Positions 40,181 through 41,434 of a stretch of 41,434 nucleotides of DNA are shown here, one piece after another. Position numbers and translations under genes: made by a program. How positions within the stretch are numbered: position 1 is the first letter of the stretch; every line of letters starts with the position of its first letter. The notes beneath the pieces are model-generated. The model saw only the letters and a list, made by a program, of their open reading frames with translations, had not been told where the DNA came from and did not search any database. Source of the DNA: Peptoniphilus_E sp964345555 (GTDB lineage Bacteria; Bacillota; Clostridia; Tissierellales; Peptoniphilaceae); the NCBI GenBank assembly GCA_964345555.1, contig CAYFRD010000011.1, forward strand, positions 1 to 41,434, written 5' to 3'.

Positions 40181-40663
40181 ATGTTTAGAGAAATGAGAAG
40201 ATTTAAACAAAAATTAGAAGAAAATCGAACAGATGAAATAATTAAAAAATCTCTGTCGGGAGTGCTTTGCCTCATAGGAAATGAGGGATATCCCTACGGG
40301 GTGCCGATGAGCTATGCATATGCCGAAAATAAATTGATCTTTCACACAGCTAAGACAGGACACAAAATAGATGCAATAAAAAACAACACCAAGGCATCCT
40401 TTACCATAATAGAAAAAGATCAAGTAGTACCTGAAGAATACACAACATACTTCAGAAGTATAATACTATTCGGAAAAGTCAAAATAGTAGAAGATCAGGA
40501 ACAAAAATTAGCCGATATAAAAATATTAAGCGAAAAGTATTCAATACCAGGAGACCTTGGACAATACGAAGAAATAGATAAACTCTTTGACAAATTCCAT
40601 ATAATAGAATTCAATATAGAACACAAAAGCGGCAAAGAAGCCAGAGAGTTGGTAAATAAATAA
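40181..40663 (+). CDS. Pyridoxamine 5'-phosphate oxidase-like flavin-binding protein (NimA-like)
   Basis: 160 residues, with a split beta-barrel of the PPOX family. It begins FREMRRFKQ, as many Nim-like members do, then LCLIGNEGYPYGVPMSYAY for strands 1-2, IFHTAKTGHKIDAIKNN, which supplies the flavin-contacting His and Lys, and YFRSIILFGKVKIV. Members bind FMN or a related cofactor; some reduce nitroimidazoles, so a reductase role is possible, but resistance is not implied. Start ATG 40181 after AAAAGGAG. It is a single-gene unit by spacing. Confidence 0.9.
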   Translation: MFREMRRFKQKLEENRTDEIIKKSLSGVLCLIGNEGYPYGVPMSYAYAENKLIFHTAKTGHKIDAIKNNTKASFTIIEKDQVVPEEYTTYFRSIILFGKVKIVEDQEQKLADIKILSEKYSIPGDLGQYEEIDKLFDKFHIIEFNIEHKSGKEARELVNK

Positions 40664-40830
40664 AGAAAAAATGAAATTTATCGTTTTAAATCATCTTTCA
40701 AAGAGTTTTTCGAAAGTGATGTAAGAGAACAACTAGGAAGTAAAAGAATAAATAAAAAAAGATTAGAAGAAGTCAAAAAAATTTCCCGCCAAAACTCCCG
40801 CCGGCAGAAAGATGAAAATCTCAAAAATAT

Positions 40831-40906
40831 TGGAGCTAACGGGGGGATTTGAACCCCCGACCTCTACATTACCAATGTAGTGCTCTACCTCCTGAGCTAC
40901 GATAGC
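40831..40906 (-). tRNA. tRNA-Thr (anticodon GGT)
   Basis: 76 nt on the minus strand from 40906 to 40831, with encoded CCA. The anticodon stem CTACA/TGTAG encloses TTGGTAA; the anticodon GGT is at 40871-40873 on plus (ACC). D-loop AGCTCAG...GGTAGAGC and T-arm GGGGGTTCAAATCCCCC are standard. The acceptor stem has one T-T mismatch at the fifth pair. It reads ACC and ACT codons. Confidence 0.96.
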
Positions 40907-41219
40907 AAAATTTTAAAATTGTAAATATATACAAAAATGTAAAACAAGTATAAATGATTATACCATATTTTTTCAATATTAGATAAAATTTATTAAATTT
41001 AATAAATTATTTTATATAAATACTACATCTGTTATTAATAAATTCAAATAATTTGACCCTACAAAATTGATCAATACGATTTCCGGCTTTACTTTGCAAC
41101 TAAAAATACAGTTTTGTATTTAGTGTGTTGACATATTAAATCAGCAGATGCTTACTTCTAGTAAGCAAGTTTGAGAATTTATATTACATCGCTTATTGTT
41201 AAGAGGAGGTAGATACAAT
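40907..41219. other. AT-rich upstream region of aconitase X
   Basis: No gene is seen. A TTGACA at 41128-41133 is followed by a 7-3-7 inverted repeat (GCTTACT-TCT-AGTAAGC, 41150-41166) where a -10 box would be expected, which could be an operator for this operon. No good -10 hexamer was found. Confidence 0.4.
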
Positions 41220-41434
41220 ATGAAACTTACGCAAGATCAACAGGATTTATTAGATGGAAAATACGGTCCCGGAGCACAGCTTGCAATGAAGGTTCAAGTT
41301 GCTGTGGGAGAGTCTTTCGGAGCGGAAAGAATGGTTCCGATTACAAGGGCTCACGTAGCTTTGAGCAATCAAGATGCAGATCAATGGCTTGCGGAAAAAA
41401 TGGTAGATTTGGGAGCTAAGTGCAGGGTTTCACC
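41220..41434 (+). CDS. Aconitase X catalytic (large) subunit, 5' part
   Basis: 71 codons before the window ends. The opening KLTQDQQDLLDGKYGPGAQL, then AVGESFGAERMVPITRAHVA, is the start of the aconitase X catalytic domain (DUF521 family). Prokaryotic members act with a small swivelling subunit encoded next to it. Known activities include cis-3-hydroxy-L-proline dehydratase and mevalonate-5-phosphate dehydratase; which applies cannot be told here. Start ATG 41220 with GAGGAGG 11 nt upstream. Confidence 0.82.
   Translation, partial: MKLTQDQQDLLDGKYGPGAQLAMKVQVAVGESFGAERMVPITRAHVALSNQDADQWLAEKMVDLGAKCRVS

Noticed and set aside
1..41434. Prophage, integrase, transposase or plasmid functions
   Set aside because: No such protein was recognised on either strand.

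Overview
The window is a piece of a low-GC, AT-biased Gram-positive anaerobe-type chromosome (Firmicutes; I favour a Clostridia/Tissierellia relative, but no rRNA or dnaA is present to prove it). The grounds are strong GGAGG-type ribosome-binding sites, several TTG/GTG starts, S-layer (SLH) anchored proteins, DUF3793 next to flavodoxin, the mnmE-mnmG-rsmG-parA-parB block, and the first codons of a prokaryotic aconitase X. It is draft-quality sequence: a run of exactly 100 N (35560-35659) is a scaffold gap. Five places look like single missing bases, mostly in or next to short homopolymers, and all lie in secreted or surface-protein genes.

Layout. 1-2.4 kb: an XpaC-like membrane protein and a TelA-type toxic-anion-resistance protein. 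2.8-3.85 kb (minus): DUF3793 protein and flavodoxin behind a textbook 7-1-7 Fur box. 4.1-5.4 kb (minus): a secreted protein and a small membrane or secreted protein with a broken start, among palindromic interspersed repeats. 5.6-12.8 kb: mnmE, mnmG, rsmG, then two perfect parS-type sites around the promoter of parA-parB, followed by a PhzF-like gene and a small membrane protein. 13.4-17 kb (minus): a giant beta-helix/InlB-repeat/SLH surface protein, frameshifted twice. 17-20 kb: a D-2-hydroxyacid dehydrogenase (minus) and pyruvate kinase. 20-24.8 kb: a ribose operon in the order rbsK-rbsA-rbsC-rbsD-rbsB. 24.9-26.5 kb: divergent secreted and membrane-anchored unknown proteins sharing a Fur-like box inside a long inverted repeat. 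26.5-29.6 kb (minus): a glycine-betaine ABC transporter with a binding-protein-permease fusion and a structured 5' leader. 29.9-31.1 kb: PatB/MalY-type C-S lyase. 31.5-35.3 kb: a second SLH protein, split into three by two frameshifts. 35.4-36.6 kb (minus): an SLH-tailed YcdB/YcdC protein crossed by the gap. 36.8-40 kb: an RpiR regulator and P1-family peptidase, divergent from an M29-like aminopeptidase. 40.2-40.7 kb: a flavin-binding split-barrel protein. 40.8 kb: tRNA-Thr(GGT), minus. 41.2 kb: start of aconitase X.

How the parts work together. The genes suggest a fermentative, peptide- and ribose-using anaerobe: ribose import and phosphorylation, pyruvate kinase, two peptidases under an RpiR-type regulator, a C-S lyase, and probably hydroxyproline or related acid metabolism (aconitase X). 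The surface is built from SLH-anchored beta-helix proteins. Metal (Fur-type) control is visible at two loci, 3.9 kb and 25.8 kb; the second serves two proteins of unknown function. No CRISPR array, prophage or transposase is visible. The best candidates for undescribed biology are the Fur-box/inverted-repeat divergent pair at 24.9-26.5 kb, the similar secreted plus small membrane-protein pair at 4.2-5.4 kb, the leader RNA of the betaine transporter, and the possible homopolymer switching of surface genes. Sequencing error must be excluded first for the last.
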